A stretch of DNA of 64,000 nt from an uncultured Bacteroidota bacterium (GTDB lineage: Bacteria > Bacteroidota > Bacteroidia > Flavobacteriales > Flavobacteriaceae), in assembly GCA_902593165.1 (NCBI GenBank), contig CACJHI010000007.1, positions 1 to 64,000 on the forward strand. The letters are read 5' to 3'. Below, piece by piece: positions 1 through 9,244 of the stretch; position 1 is the stretch's first letter; each line of letters begins with the position of its first letter. Made by a program: the position numbers and the translations under genes. The notes beneath the pieces were generated by a model that did not search any database, was not told where the DNA came from, and was given only the letters and a program-made list of their open reading frames with translations.

Positions 1-1
1 G

Positions 2-1231
2 ATTCTTTTAGTAACACTCCTTATGCCTTCTTTAGGCCTAACTCAAGAAGCAGATATTCAGGCGGGAAAAAGCTTATTCAATGCAAATTGTGCTGCGTGT
101 CATCAGCTTAACAGAAAAGCAGTTGGTCCAGCTTTAAGAGGCGTTACGGAAAAGTATGACAGAGATTGGTTGTACAGCTGGATAAAAAATGGTACACAGA
201 TGATTAAAGATGGCGACCCTCAAGCTGTTGCTATCTGGGAGGAATATAATCGAGCGGTTATGACAAACTACCCTCAATTTTCTAATGAGCAGATTGATAA
301 TATTTTAGCCTACACAAATTATACTCCACCAGCACCGGCAGTTGCTGTATCTACATCTGCTGAAACAGTTAGTCAAGGCTCTGATATTTCAGTTAATATA
401 ATACTAGCAGTTACAATTGTAATATTTACAATACTGATAGTTATGCTATTCCTTGTTCAAAGAACACTTATCAAAATCGCAAATGCAAGTGGTGTAAAAA
501 TTGAACCTGAAACAAAAAGAAATATTAGGCCCTTATGGAAAGCGGTTGTAGAGAATCAATTTATAATGTTTGTTCTAGTAATAGGTTTCCTTCTATCTAG
601 TGCGTATTTCACATATGGTTATCTAATGCAAATTGGAATTGATCAAGGATATGCCCCAATTCAACCAATTCATTATTCTCACAAAATTCATGCTGGGGCA
701 AATCAAATTGAATGTAAGTATTGTCATTCCTCTGCCAGAGTTTCAAAACACTCTGGAATTCCATCATTAAATGTATGTATGAACTGTCATGAATATATAG
801 CAGATTATAATGGTGAAGAGGATCTAGAAAATGGATATACAAAAGATTTTTATACAAATGAAATTAAAAAACTATACAACGCAGTTGGTTGGGATGAAGA
901 AAATCAAGTTTATACTGGAAATACACAACCAGTAAAATGGGTAAGGATTCATAATCTTCCTGACTTTGTATACTTTAATCATGCTCAACATGCTCAAGTA
1001 GCAAAAATAGAATGCCAAACATGTCATGGGCCTGTTGAAGAAATGGAAATATTATATCAATATTCACCTCTAACAATGGGTTGGTGTATAGACTGTCATA
1101 GAGAGAGTAATGTTGACAAGGATAATGAATATTATCAAAAAGTGCACGAGGAACTATCCAAGAAATATGGTGTTGAAAAACTTACTGTTGCTCAGCTTGG
1201 GGGAATTGAATGTGCTAAATGTCATTACTAG
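2..1231 (+). CDS. actA: ActA, multiheme cytochrome c subunit of alternative complex III (5' end outside window)
   Basis: This is the multiheme cytochrome c subunit of the quinol:cytochrome c oxidoreductase (ACIII), which carries electrons out of the complex on the periplasmic side. The frame is open from base 2 and reads as the tail of a signal peptide (ILLVTLL...), so the true start lies before the window and the ATG at 23 is probably internal. An N-terminal monoheme domain has CAACH (about nt 89-103). Two hydrophobic segments follow (about nt 400-475 and 550-620). Five further CxxCH motifs (CKYCH, CMNCH, CQTCH, CIDCH, CAKCH) form the pentaheme part. actB starts 6 bases downstream and the rest of the act operon follows. 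Fusion of a monoheme domain to the pentaheme protein is seen directly. The family assignment is secure from order and motifs. Confidence 0.93.
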   Translation: MLLVTLLMPSLGLTQEADIQAGKSLFNANCAACHQLNRKAVGPALRGVTEKYDRDWLYSWIKNGTQMIKDGDPQAVAIWEEYNRAVMTNYPQFSNEQIDNILAYTNYTPPAPAVAVSTSAETVSQGSDISVNIILAVTIVIFTILIVMLFLVQRTLIKIANASGVKIEPETKRNIRPLWKAVVENQFIMFVLVIGFLLSSAYFTYGYLMQIGIDQGYAPIQPIHYSHKIHAGANQIECKYCHSSARVSKHSGIPSLNVCMNCHEYIADYNGEEDLENGYTKDFYTNEIKKLYNAVGWDEENQVYTGNTQPVKWVRIHNLPDFVYFNHAQHAQVAKIECQTCHGPVEEMEILYQYSPLTMGWCIDCHRESNVDKDNEYYQKVHEELSKKYGVEKLTVAQLGGIECAKCHY

Positions 1232-1237
1232 TTTAAA

Positions 1238-4200
1238 ATGGGAAAGAAGAATATTTATTGGAAGGGTTTTGAGGAGCTGAACAAGAGTAGCGAGATTGTT
1301 GAAAAGTTAGAACAAAACGAATTTGTTGAGAAGCTTCCTGTTGGTGAAGGTGATCAAGATGACAATCCTAATAGAAGAGATTTTCTAAAATATGCTGGTT
1401 TTAGTACAGCTGCTGCAGCTATAGTTGGTTGTGAAGGACCTGTAATAAAATCTGTTCCATATGTAGTTCAGCCTGAACAAATCATACCTGGTATTGCAAA
1501 CTATTATGCCACAACCATTGCTGATGGATTTGACTTTAGTAGCATACTAGTTAAAACAAGAGAAGGCCGTCCAATCTTTATTAAAGGAAATAAAGATGCA
1601 AATTCGATGAATTGTACTAATGCTAGAATAAATGCATCTGTTCTTTCAATGTATGATATATACAGACTTCAAGGTCCGAAGGTCTCAGGGCAAAATATTA
1701 GTTGGAATGATTTCAATCTATCTGTTAAGTCTGAGTTAGAGACCCTTTCAGCTCAAAATAAAAAAGTAGTATTACTGACACAATCTTTTGCTAGTCCAAC
1801 AACAGAAAAAATCATTAAAGAATTTACTAATAAGTATCCTAACATTCAACATGTTGTCTATGACTCAATATCAAACAGTTCTGCATTAGATGCATTTGAG
1901 AATTCTTATGGTAAAAGAGCACTAGCTGATTACGATTTTTCATTATCTGATACAATAATATCAATTGATGCTGATTTTATGTCTGACTGGCAAGGTGGAA
2001 ATTATTCATCAGGTTGGTCAAAGAATCGTGTGCCTAATAAAGCGAATGAATACTCTATGTCTTATCACCTTCAATTCGAATCAAATATGACTTTGACAGG
2101 TGCAAATGCTGATAATAGAGTTATGGCAAAACCTAGTGAACTAAAATATGTTCTACAAAGTATTTATCTAGATTTAACAAATCAGAAATATTCTGGTCCA
2201 GCTCTAGGTCCATATCTTGATAGATATGTAAAGTTAGCTGTTGACTCAATAAAAAAATCTGGAAATAAGGCAGTTGTAATATCTGGTCTTGACGATGTAG
2301 ATTCTCAAGAGATTGTATTAATGATTAATGAATTTATCAAAAGTGATGCATTTGATATAACTTCACCAAGATTAATTTATCAAGGGAGTAACTCTAGTCT
2401 TCTAAATACAATTGATGAATTAAAATCAGGTAAAATAAGCGGAATAATTACAGCTGGTATAAACCCAGGCTACACGCTTCCAAACGCTGAAGAATTTTTA
2501 GAGCTTGTAAGTAAATTAGAATTTTCATTATGCTTTAGCATGAAAGAAGATGAGACTGCAAATAGCTGCAAATATCTAGCTGCTACTCCTCATTACCTAG
2601 AATCTTGGGGAGATTATGAATTTAAATCGGGTCATTACTATTTAAGTCAGCCTACTATAAAACCACTGTTTGATACTAATCAGTTTCAAGATATAATCCT
2701 AACTCTCTCTGGTTCTAATAATAGTTTCTATGATGAAATTAAAACTAATTGGAGAACAAACATTTTAAAAGGGAAGACTTGGGGAAAATCTCTTCAAGAT
2801 GGATTTTATTATTCCTATGAAAACAATGCTCCTAGGAGAATTAAAACTACTTTGAATCTAGATAACTTGCCTATTCAAAACAATGACGAATTAGACCTTA
2901 TACTTTATACTAAAATAGGACTTGGTGATGGGCAACAGTCTTCAAATCCTTGGCTACAAGAATTTCCAGACCCTATAACTAGAGTAACATGGGATAATTA
3001 TCTTACTGTGTCATATAAGGATGCTGAAAGACTTGGATTAAAGAACTATAATGTATCAAATGGTGCATTAAATGGAAGTTATGTTAATGTTAGTAATGAT
3101 AAGAATAGTATAAAAGTCCCTGTCATTATTCAGCCTGGTCAAACTCCAGGAACTGTTGGATTAGCTCTTGGTTATGGGAAAACTCAAGCAATGAGTGAAG
3201 AAATGAATGTTGGAGTTAATGCTTTTAAATTTTATGATGACTTTAAAAAGATTCATAAAGTAAATGTGACTAAGGTAAAAGGTGATCATGAGTTTGCTTG
3301 TATCCAGTTGCATAATACAATGATGGGTCGAGATGAAATAATAAAAGAAACTACCCTTGAAGAATTCATTCAAGAGGATAAATCAGTTTGGAATCCAACT
3401 GTTATGGTATCAAAGAATCACATTGAGACTAAAGTTACATCTAAAGAAGTCGATATATGGAGAGAATTTGATAGATCAACAGGTCACCACTTTAATTTGT
3501 CAATTGATTTAAATAAGTGTAATGGATGTGGTGCTTGTGTAATTGCATGTCATGCTGAGAATAATGTACCTGTTGTAGGTAAAGAAGAGGTTAGAAAGTC
3601 CAGAGATATGCACTGGATCAGAATAGATAGATATTACTCATCTCAGGATACTATTCAAGGTGATGTTGAGGCTAAAGACTCTACTCGTGGTTTTTCTGAG
3701 TATAAATCAACATCTTCTGAATTGGAAAAAGCATCGGCTAACCCACAAGTTGTTTTTCAGCCTGTATCATGTATGCATTGTAATCATGCACCATGTGAAA
3801 CAGTATGTCCTGTGGCTGCTACATCACATGGAAGGCAGGGTCAAAATCAAATGGCTTATAACAGATGTGTAGGTACAAGGTACTGTGCTAACAACTGTCC
3901 TTATAAGGTAAGAAGATTCAATTGGTTTCAATATTCACAAAATGATGATTTTGATTATAATATGAATAACGACCTTGGCCGAATGGCAATTAATCCTGAT
4001 GTGAATGTTAGATCAAGAGGTGTAATGGAAAAATGTTCATTGTGTATTCAAATGACTCAGAAGACTATCCTCGATGCAAAGAAAGAAGGACGAAGAGTAA
4101 GAGATGGTGAATTTAAAACTGCATGTTCTGAATCATGTGATGATAATGCTATGGTATTTGGAGATATCAATGATAAAGAAAGTGAAATCCTAGAGGTTAA

Positions 4201-4294
4201 GGATGGAGACAGAACCTATAGAGTTTTAGAAAGTATTGGTACTAAACCAAATGTAATATATCAGGTTAAGATTAGAAATAGTAAAAAAATATAG
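1238..4294 (+). CDS. actB: ActB, molybdopterin-oxidoreductase-like and Fe-S subunit of alternative complex III
   Basis: A 1018-residue fusion of a molybdopterin-oxidoreductase-like domain (roughly residues 80-730) and a ferredoxin-like domain (about 750-960). Near the N-terminus a twin-arginine motif (RRDFLKYAG, residues 46-54) precedes a short hydrophobic stretch and a Cys at residue 65 (IVGC) that could be lipidated. The C-terminal part has four cysteine clusters: CNGCGACVIAC, CMHCNHAPCETVC, CVGTRYCANNC and CSLC with a later CSESC. In characterised ACIII these bind three 4Fe-4S and one 3Fe-4S centre, and the large domain carries no molybdenum cofactor (family knowledge). It lies between actA and actC, with 2 bases to actC, and would be exported by Tat and pass electrons from quinol toward the hemes. 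Confidence 0.94.
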   Translation: MGKKNIYWKGFEELNKSSEIVEKLEQNEFVEKLPVGEGDQDDNPNRRDFLKYAGFSTAAAAIVGCEGPVIKSVPYVVQPEQIIPGIANYYATTIADGFDFSSILVKTREGRPIFIKGNKDANSMNCTNARINASVLSMYDIYRLQGPKVSGQNISWNDFNLSVKSELETLSAQNKKVVLLTQSFASPTTEKIIKEFTNKYPNIQHVVYDSISNSSALDAFENSYGKRALADYDFSLSDTIISIDADFMSDWQGGNYSSGWSKNRVPNKANEYSMSYHLQFESNMTLTGANADNRVMAKPSELKYVLQSIYLDLTNQKYSGPALGPYLDRYVKLAVDSIKKSGNKAVVISGLDDVDSQEIVLMINEFIKSDAFDITSPRLIYQGSNSSLLNTIDELKSGKISGIITAGINPGYTLPNAEEFLELVSKLEFSLCFSMKEDETANSCKYLAATPHYLESWGDYEFKSGHYYLSQPTIKPLFDTNQFQDIILTLSGSNNSFYDEIKTNWRTNILKGKTWGKSLQDGFYYSYENNAPRRIKTTLNLDNLPIQNNDELDLILYTKIGLGDGQQSSNPWLQEFPDPITRVTWDNYLTVSYKDAERLGLKNYNVSNGALNGSYVNVSNDKNSIKVPVIIQPGQTPGTVGLALGYGKTQAMSEEMNVGVNAFKFYDDFKKIHKVNVTKVKGDHEFACIQLHNTMMGRDEIIKETTLEEFIQEDKSVWNPTVMVSKNHIETKVTSKEVDIWREFDRSTGHHFNLSIDLNKCNGCGACVIACHAENNVPVVGKEEVRKSRDMHWIRIDRYYSSQDTIQGDVEAKDSTRGFSEYKSTSSELEKASANPQVVFQPVSCMHCNHAPCETVCPVAATSHGRQGQNQMAYNRCVGTRYCANNCPYKVRRFNWFQYSQNDDFDYNMNNDLGRMAINPDVNVRSRGVMEKCSLCIQMTQKTILDAKKEGRRVRDGEFKTACSESCDDNAMVFGDINDKESEILEVKDGDRTYRVLESIGTKPNVIYQVKIRNSKKI

Positions 4295-4296
4295 AT

Positions 4297-5679
4297 ATGT
4301 CATCTCATTACGAAGCTCCTATTAGAAAACCCCTTGTACTTGGTGATAAATCTTATGCAGATATTTCAAATGATATAGCTAGGCCTGTGGAAACTCCTCC
4401 AGATCGAGATTGGTGGATTGCTTTTTCAATTTCAATGGTTGTTTTTTTATGGGGTCTAGGATGTATAGCTTATACAATAGGAACTGGTATTGGAACATGG
4501 GGTTTAAATAAAACTGTTGGATGGGCCTGGGATATTACAAATTTTGTTTGGTGGGTAGGTATAGGACATGCTGGTACATTAATCTCTGCAGTATTACTGC
4601 TTTTTAGACAAAAATGGAGAATGGGGATTAATAGATCTGCAGAGGCAATGACAATATTCTCTGTAATTCAAGCAGGTTTATTTCCACTTATTCACATGGG
4701 AAGACCATGGCTTGTTTATTGGTTCTTTCCAATTCCAAATCAATTTGGTTCATTATGGGTTAATTTTAATTCTCCTCTATTGTGGGATGTATTTGCAATT
4801 TCAACTTATTTAACTGTATCTCTTGTATTCTGGTGGACAGGCTTACTTCCTGACTTTGCTATGATTAGGGATAGAGCTGTTAAACCTTTTAGAAAGAAGA
4901 TGTATAGTTTACTAAGTTTTGGATGGTCAGGAAGAGCAAAAGATTGGCAAAGATTTGAAGAGGTTTCTCTAGTTCTAGCAGGTTTGGCTACTCCTCTGGT
5001 ACTATCTGTTCACACTATTGTATCGTTTGATTTCGCAACTTCTGTGATTCCAGGATGGCATACAACAATATTCCCACCTTACTTTGTTGCAGGTGCAATT
5101 TTTTCTGGATTTGCAATGGTTCAAACATTATTGATCATTATGAGAAAGGTATCAAGGCTTGAAAGCTATATAACGCTACAGCACATAGAGATGATGAATA
5201 TTGTAATAATGATTACAGGTTCAATTGTAGGTTGTGCATATATTACTGAGTTATTTATAGCATGGTATTCTGGAGTAGAATATGAGCAATATGCATTTTT
5301 AAATAGAGCAACTGGACCTTATTGGTGGGCATACTTTTTAATGATGTCTTGTAATGTTGTTTCACCTCAGGTTATGTGGATAAAAAAAATAAGAACAAAT
5401 ATTATTTGGTCGTTTATAATTTCAATTGTTGTTAATATTGGGATGTGGTTTGAAAGATTTGTAATCATTGTTACATCCTTACATAGAGATTATCTTCCAT
5501 CTTCTTGGACAATGTTTTCTCCTACTTTTGTTGACATAGGTATATTCATTGGGACAATAGGATTCTTCTTCGTATTATTTTTATTGTATGCTAGAAGTTT
5601 CCCCGTAGTGGCTCAAGCAGAGATTAAAACTATTTTAAAATCATCTGGTGAAACATATAAAAAAAATAGAGATAAGTAA
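4297..5679 (+). CDS. actC: ActC, NrfD/PsrC-like integral membrane subunit of alternative complex III
   Basis: A 460-residue membrane protein with about ten hydrophobic helices, of the NrfD/polysulfide-reductase membrane family. In ACIII this subunit holds a quinol-binding site and is proposed to form a proton path. The N-terminal cytosolic stretch (residues 1-40) is followed by regularly spaced helices. Trp/His-rich segments such as WWVGIGHAGT and HIEMMNIVIM, which are typical of the family, are visible. The stop codon overlaps the actD start (TAATG at 5677-5681), indicating translational coupling within the act operon. Length is normal for flavobacterial ActC. Confidence 0.93.
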   Translation: MSSHYEAPIRKPLVLGDKSYADISNDIARPVETPPDRDWWIAFSISMVVFLWGLGCIAYTIGTGIGTWGLNKTVGWAWDITNFVWWVGIGHAGTLISAVLLLFRQKWRMGINRSAEAMTIFSVIQAGLFPLIHMGRPWLVYWFFPIPNQFGSLWVNFNSPLLWDVFAISTYLTVSLVFWWTGLLPDFAMIRDRAVKPFRKKMYSLLSFGWSGRAKDWQRFEEVSLVLAGLATPLVLSVHTIVSFDFATSVIPGWHTTIFPPYFVAGAIFSGFAMVQTLLIIMRKVSRLESYITLQHIEMMNIVIMITGSIVGCAYITELFIAWYSGVEYEQYAFLNRATGPYWWAYFLMMSCNVVSPQVMWIKKIRTNIIWSFIISIVVNIGMWFERFVIIVTSLHRDYLPSSWTMFSPTFVDIGIFIGTIGFFFVLFLLYARSFPVVAQAEIKTILKSSGETYKKNRDK

Positions 5680-6212
5680 TGAGTGCTAAAAGACTACACG
5701 TAATGTTTGATGATGATGACATCTTATTAGATGCAGTTAAAGAGATTGTGAAGAATAAGATGTACATACATGAAGTCTATACTCCGTTTCCTGTTCATGG
5801 ACTGGACAAAGCCATGAAACTTAAACCAACAAATATCTCGATAGCAACATTCATTTATGGATGTATTGGATTCACTGTTGCTGTTTTAATGATGTATTAT
5901 ATAATGATTGTAGACTGGCCTCAGGATATTGGAGGTAAACCGAGTTTTACATTAATTGAAAATATACCTTCTTTTGTGCCAATAATTTTTGAGATGACAG
6001 TTTTCTTTGCAGCTCATCTAATGGTAATTACTTTTTACATGAGAAGTAAATTATGGCCTTTTAAAGAAGCAGAAAATCCAGATCCATCAACTACTGACGA
6101 TAAGTTTTTAATAGATATGGAATCTGGATCAAATTTATCGAAGACAAAGACCATGTTAAAAAAAATGGGGGCAATATCAATAAAAGAAGTAAAAGAAGAA
6201 AGTGAGAAATAG
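5679..6212 (+). CDS. actD: ActD, DUF3341 membrane subunit of alternative complex III
   Basis: A 177-residue protein of the DUF3341 type. It has a soluble N-terminal part (VMFDDDDILLDAVKEI, then YTPFPVHGLDKAM, the usual family signature), two transmembrane helices (about residues 55-75 and 95-120) and a short charged tail. In ACIII this subunit packs against ActC and ActF and has no cofactor. It starts inside the actC stop and its 3' end overlaps actE by 11 bases. The assignment rests on the family signature and on operon position. Confidence 0.92.
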   Translation: MSAKRLHVMFDDDDILLDAVKEIVKNKMYIHEVYTPFPVHGLDKAMKLKPTNISIATFIYGCIGFTVAVLMMYYIMIVDWPQDIGGKPSFTLIENIPSFVPIIFEMTVFFAAHLMVITFYMRSKLWPFKEAENPDPSTTDDKFLIDMESGSNLSKTKTMLKKMGAISIKEVKEESEK

Positions 6213-6747
6213 TCTGTTTATAATATTATCTATAAGCTTAATGCTTACCTCATGTTTTGATCCCTCAAAACCAAATTTCCAGTATTTTCCAGATATGTAT
6301 GAATCTCTGGCTTATGAGACCTATGCTGAATCTGATGGATTCTCAAATGGAATAGAAGCTCAAATACCAGTTGAAGGTACAATACCTAGGGGATGGGATC
6401 CCTATGATTACCCTGATTCAAATGAAGGATATGAAATGGCTAAAGCTAACCTTCAATCACCAATTGAATTAAGTGATGATAATATAAGTCAGGGTAAAGA
6501 ATTATATGAAATATATTGTTCAGTATGTCATGGAGATAAGGGAGATGGTATGGGAATTTTAGCTCAAAGAGAAAAATTTCTCGGTATTCCTGCATATATA
6601 GATCGAGAAATTACGCCAGGTAGTATTTATCATGTTTTAATGTATGGAATAAATGCTATGGGCTCTCACGCAGGACAAGTTAACGAAGAAGAAAGATGGC
6701 AAATAGCTCAATATGTAATGAAACTAAGAGAAGAATCTAAAAAGTAG
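6202..6747 (+). CDS. actE: ActE, monoheme cytochrome c lipoprotein of alternative complex III
   Basis: A 181-residue monoheme cytochrome. It starts at a GTG codon that overlaps the end of actD. The N-terminus is a lipoprotein signal with the lipobox LTSC (Cys18), so it is anchored at the outer face of the inner membrane. A single CSVCHG heme site lies near residue 105, in a class I cytochrome fold ending with the helix QIAQYVMKLREE; a candidate axial Met is in the YGINAMGSH segment. The GTG start is chosen because it gives a complete signal peptide and no ATG lies nearby in frame. It sits 3 bases before actF. Confidence 0.92.
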   Translation: MRNSLFIILSISLMLTSCFDPSKPNFQYFPDMYESLAYETYAESDGFSNGIEAQIPVEGTIPRGWDPYDYPDSNEGYEMAKANLQSPIELSDDNISQGKELYEIYCSVCHGDKGDGMGILAQREKFLGIPAYIDREITPGSIYHVLMYGINAMGSHAGQVNEEERWQIAQYVMKLREESKK

Positions 6748-6750
6748 TAA

Positions 6751-8161
6751 ATGACTGATTATAAGTTTTCAAAACAGATCAAAATGTTTTCTATAATATT
6801 AATTATTATAGGTGCCATTGGTATTGCGTTTGGATTTTACTCTGCTCCATCAAATGTCGAGGAAGCTAAAGAAATTGTTGCCAACATGAGCCACGATGAT
6901 CATGGAGGTGGATACGGAGATGGACACAGTAATGATGGACATGGAGCTGGACACAGTGATGATGGACACGGAGGTGGATACAGTGATGATGGGCATGGAG
7001 CTGGACACAGTGATGATGGACACGGTGCCTCTGGTCATGAGTATGATCATGATAAGCATGTTTTTTCATCAGTTACATAATAAGCCGTGGGCTGCAATTT
7101 ATGTGCCTGCGTTATTCTTTATGATGATTTCACTTGGTGTTTTAGCATTTTACGCTATCCAAAGAGCTTCACAAGCTGGGTGGTCAATAGTATTATATAG
7201 ATTAATGGAAGGTATCACAGGTTATCTTCTTCCAGGCTCAATATTTGTAATAATTATACTTGCATTTTCTGCGTTAAAGTTTAACCATCTTTTTATCTGG
7301 ATGGATCCTGAAGTAGTTGCTCATGATGAAATAATAAGGAATAAAGTAGGATACTTAAACATACCTTTCTTTTTTGCTAGAGCTTTAATTTACATAACAG
7401 GCTGGGTGTTATACAGAAATATTTCTAGAAGGCTTTCTTTGGAACAGGATACAAATAATGACATAAGTATTCATAAGAAATTATTTAAGTTCTCTGCTGG
7501 ATTTTTAGTATTCTTCTTAGTATCAGAATCAATGATGTCTTGGGACTGGATAATGTCAATTGATCCTCATTGGTTTAGTACTTTATTTGGATGGTATGTT
7601 TTTGCTGGAATGTTTGTCTCAGGTATAACCACTCTAGCTCTAATTACAATTTATCTTAAATCTCAAAATTATCTAAGCTTTGTAAATAATAGTCATATTC
7701 ATGATATGGCTAAGTTTATGTTTGGTGTAAGTATATTCTGGGCTTATTTATGGTTTTCTCAATTTATGCTTATATGGTATTCAAATATACCAGAGGAGGT
7801 GACTTATTTCATTACTAGAATTGAAGACTATAATTTATTGTTTTTCGGGATGGTAGTGTTAAATCTTATATTCCCATTAATTGTTCTTATGAATAGTGAT
7901 TTTAAGAAGACTAACTTTATTGTAATTTTGACAGGAATTGTAATTATTATAGGTCATTATCTTGATGTTTACAATATGATAATGCCTTCTGCTGTTGGAG
8001 ATATGTGGTCTTTTGGTGCTGCTGAAATTGGTGGATTTTTGTTCTTCTTAGGGATATTCATTTACGTAGTATTCAAAGAAATTTCCAAAGCACCAATTCT
8101 TGCTAAAGGAGATCCGTTTATTGAGGAAAGTAAAACGTTTCAATATTATAATTTAGACTAA
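6751..8161 (+). CDS. actF: ActF, integral membrane subunit of alternative complex III, split by a +1 frameshift
   Basis: A second NrfD-like membrane subunit of ACIII. The first 103 codons run in one frame (MTDYKFSKQIKMF, one helix, then a His/Gly/Asp-rich linker). The rest continues from 7059 in the next frame (HQLHNKPWAAIY, then about ten helices to 8161). Dropping one T from the six-T run at 7061-7066 joins the two into a 469-residue protein, close to the usual flavobacterial ActF, with the junction reading HVFHQLHNKPW. As written, the first frame stops at 7080. An ATG at 7059-7061 could start the second part by re-initiation. A sequencing indel is the simplest explanation; a true split or programmed shift is less likely. 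coxB starts 1 base after the stop. Confidence 0.85.
6922..7029 (+). repeat. 27-bp tandem repeat encoding His/Gly/Asp-rich linker of ActF
   Basis: Four near-identical 27-base units (starting at 6922, 6949, 6976 and 7003) encode variants of the nonapeptide GHSDDGHGA, preceded by a degenerate half unit. The linker sits between the first and second helices of ActF and would face an aqueous side. His-rich linkers are common at this point in flavobacterial ActF, but the tidy nine-residue periodicity suggests recent slippage expansion. Metal binding is possible but unproven. Confidence 0.85.
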
Positions 8162-8162
8162 A

Positions 8163-9230
8163 ATGACATTATTACTTATTCTAACATCTTTAATTTTAAT
8201 CTCAATTGCAGTATGGCAACTAACTAAGATTCTTGAACTCTCAAAGCCAGTAGATTATAAAAATGATGAAATAGCAACTGATAAAGACAATGATACCCAA
8301 GGAAAACTTATGTTCCTTTTCTTGATATTTATCTACGCTCTAACAATATTCTCTTTCTTTAAATATGGTGATGTCATTCTTCCAGAGTCTGCCTCTGTTC
8401 ATGGAGAAGGCTATGATAGTCTTCTTTGGTTCTCTTTTGCAGTTATATTCTTTGTTCAAACAATAACTCAAGCACTACTACACTATTTTGCATTTAAGTA
8501 TAGAGGCAATAAAAAAAGAAAAGCATTATTCTTTGCAGATAGTAATTTTTTAGAAGGTATATGGACTATTATACCTACAATCGCATTGGCAGGATTGATT
8601 CTTTATGGTTTGTTTACCTGGGTTGATATTATGACTATTGAAGAGAACGATGAAGCCTTAGTTGTAGAGTTATATGCTCAACAATTTAACTGGAAGGCTA
8701 GGTATGCTGGTGAAGATGGAGTCCTTGGTGATGCAAACGTTAGATTTCTGCAGGACTTTGATGGAAAAAACTTAGTTGGAATTGATCCGACAGATAGAAA
8801 TGGTGACGATGATATTGTTGTACAAGAATTACATTTACCTGTAAATCGTGAAGTTGTATTTAGAATTAGATCACAAGATGTTCTCCATTCTGCATATATG
8901 CCTCACTTTAGAGCGCAAATGAATGCAGTACCTGGAATGATTAATCAGTTTGCCTTTACTCCAAATGTTACTACTCAGGAGATTAGATTAAGACCTGAAA
9001 TTGTGGAAAAGGTTAGAAAAATTAATAAAATTAGATTTGATAAAAGTGAAAAGCTTGTAGCTGAGGGTGAATTTCCTCTTGACCCATATGAATTTGATTT
9101 TTTACTTTTATGTAATAAAATTTGTGGAGCTTCTCATTACAATATGCAGATGAAAATAATTGTAGAGACAGAAGAAGAATTTAATAAATGGATTGATAAT
9201 CAATTAACATTTAAGGAATTTGTTCAATAA
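8163..9230 (+). CDS. coxB: Cytochrome c oxidase subunit II
   Basis: A 355-residue CuA subunit of the aa3-type terminal oxidase, receiving electrons from cytochrome c. There are hydrophobic helices at the N-terminus (residues 1-20), around residues 45-65, then the usual two-helix hairpin (about 80-105 and 125-155), followed by a periplasmic cupredoxin domain. CuA ligands are visible: His in DVLHSAYMPHF, and the C-terminal CNKICGASHYNMQM with both Cys, His and Met. It follows actF by 1 base and precedes coxA by 14 bases, so it is cotranscribed with the ACIII genes, matching the known ACIII-oxidase supercomplex. Length is normal for Flavobacteriia. Confidence 0.95.
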   Translation: MTLLLILTSLILISIAVWQLTKILELSKPVDYKNDEIATDKDNDTQGKLMFLFLIFIYALTIFSFFKYGDVILPESASVHGEGYDSLLWFSFAVIFFVQTITQALLHYFAFKYRGNKKRKALFFADSNFLEGIWTIIPTIALAGLILYGLFTWVDIMTIEENDEALVVELYAQQFNWKARYAGEDGVLGDANVRFLQDFDGKNLVGIDPTDRNGDDDIVVQELHLPVNREVVFRIRSQDVLHSAYMPHFRAQMNAVPGMINQFAFTPNVTTQEIRLRPEIVEKVRKINKIRFDKSEKLVAEGEFPLDPYEFDFLLLCNKICGASHYNMQMKIIVETEEEFNKWIDNQLTFKEFVQ

Positions 9231-9244
9231 ATTAATACCTGACT

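Noticed and set aside
6922-7029. CRISPR-like repeat array
   Set aside because: The units are contiguous without spacers and encode protein. No cas gene is near.
6850-7069. Two overlapping open frames on the minus strand over the ActF repeat
   Set aside because: They exist only because the 27-bp repeat lacks stops in several frames. The encoded proteins are low-complexity and show no start context or homology.
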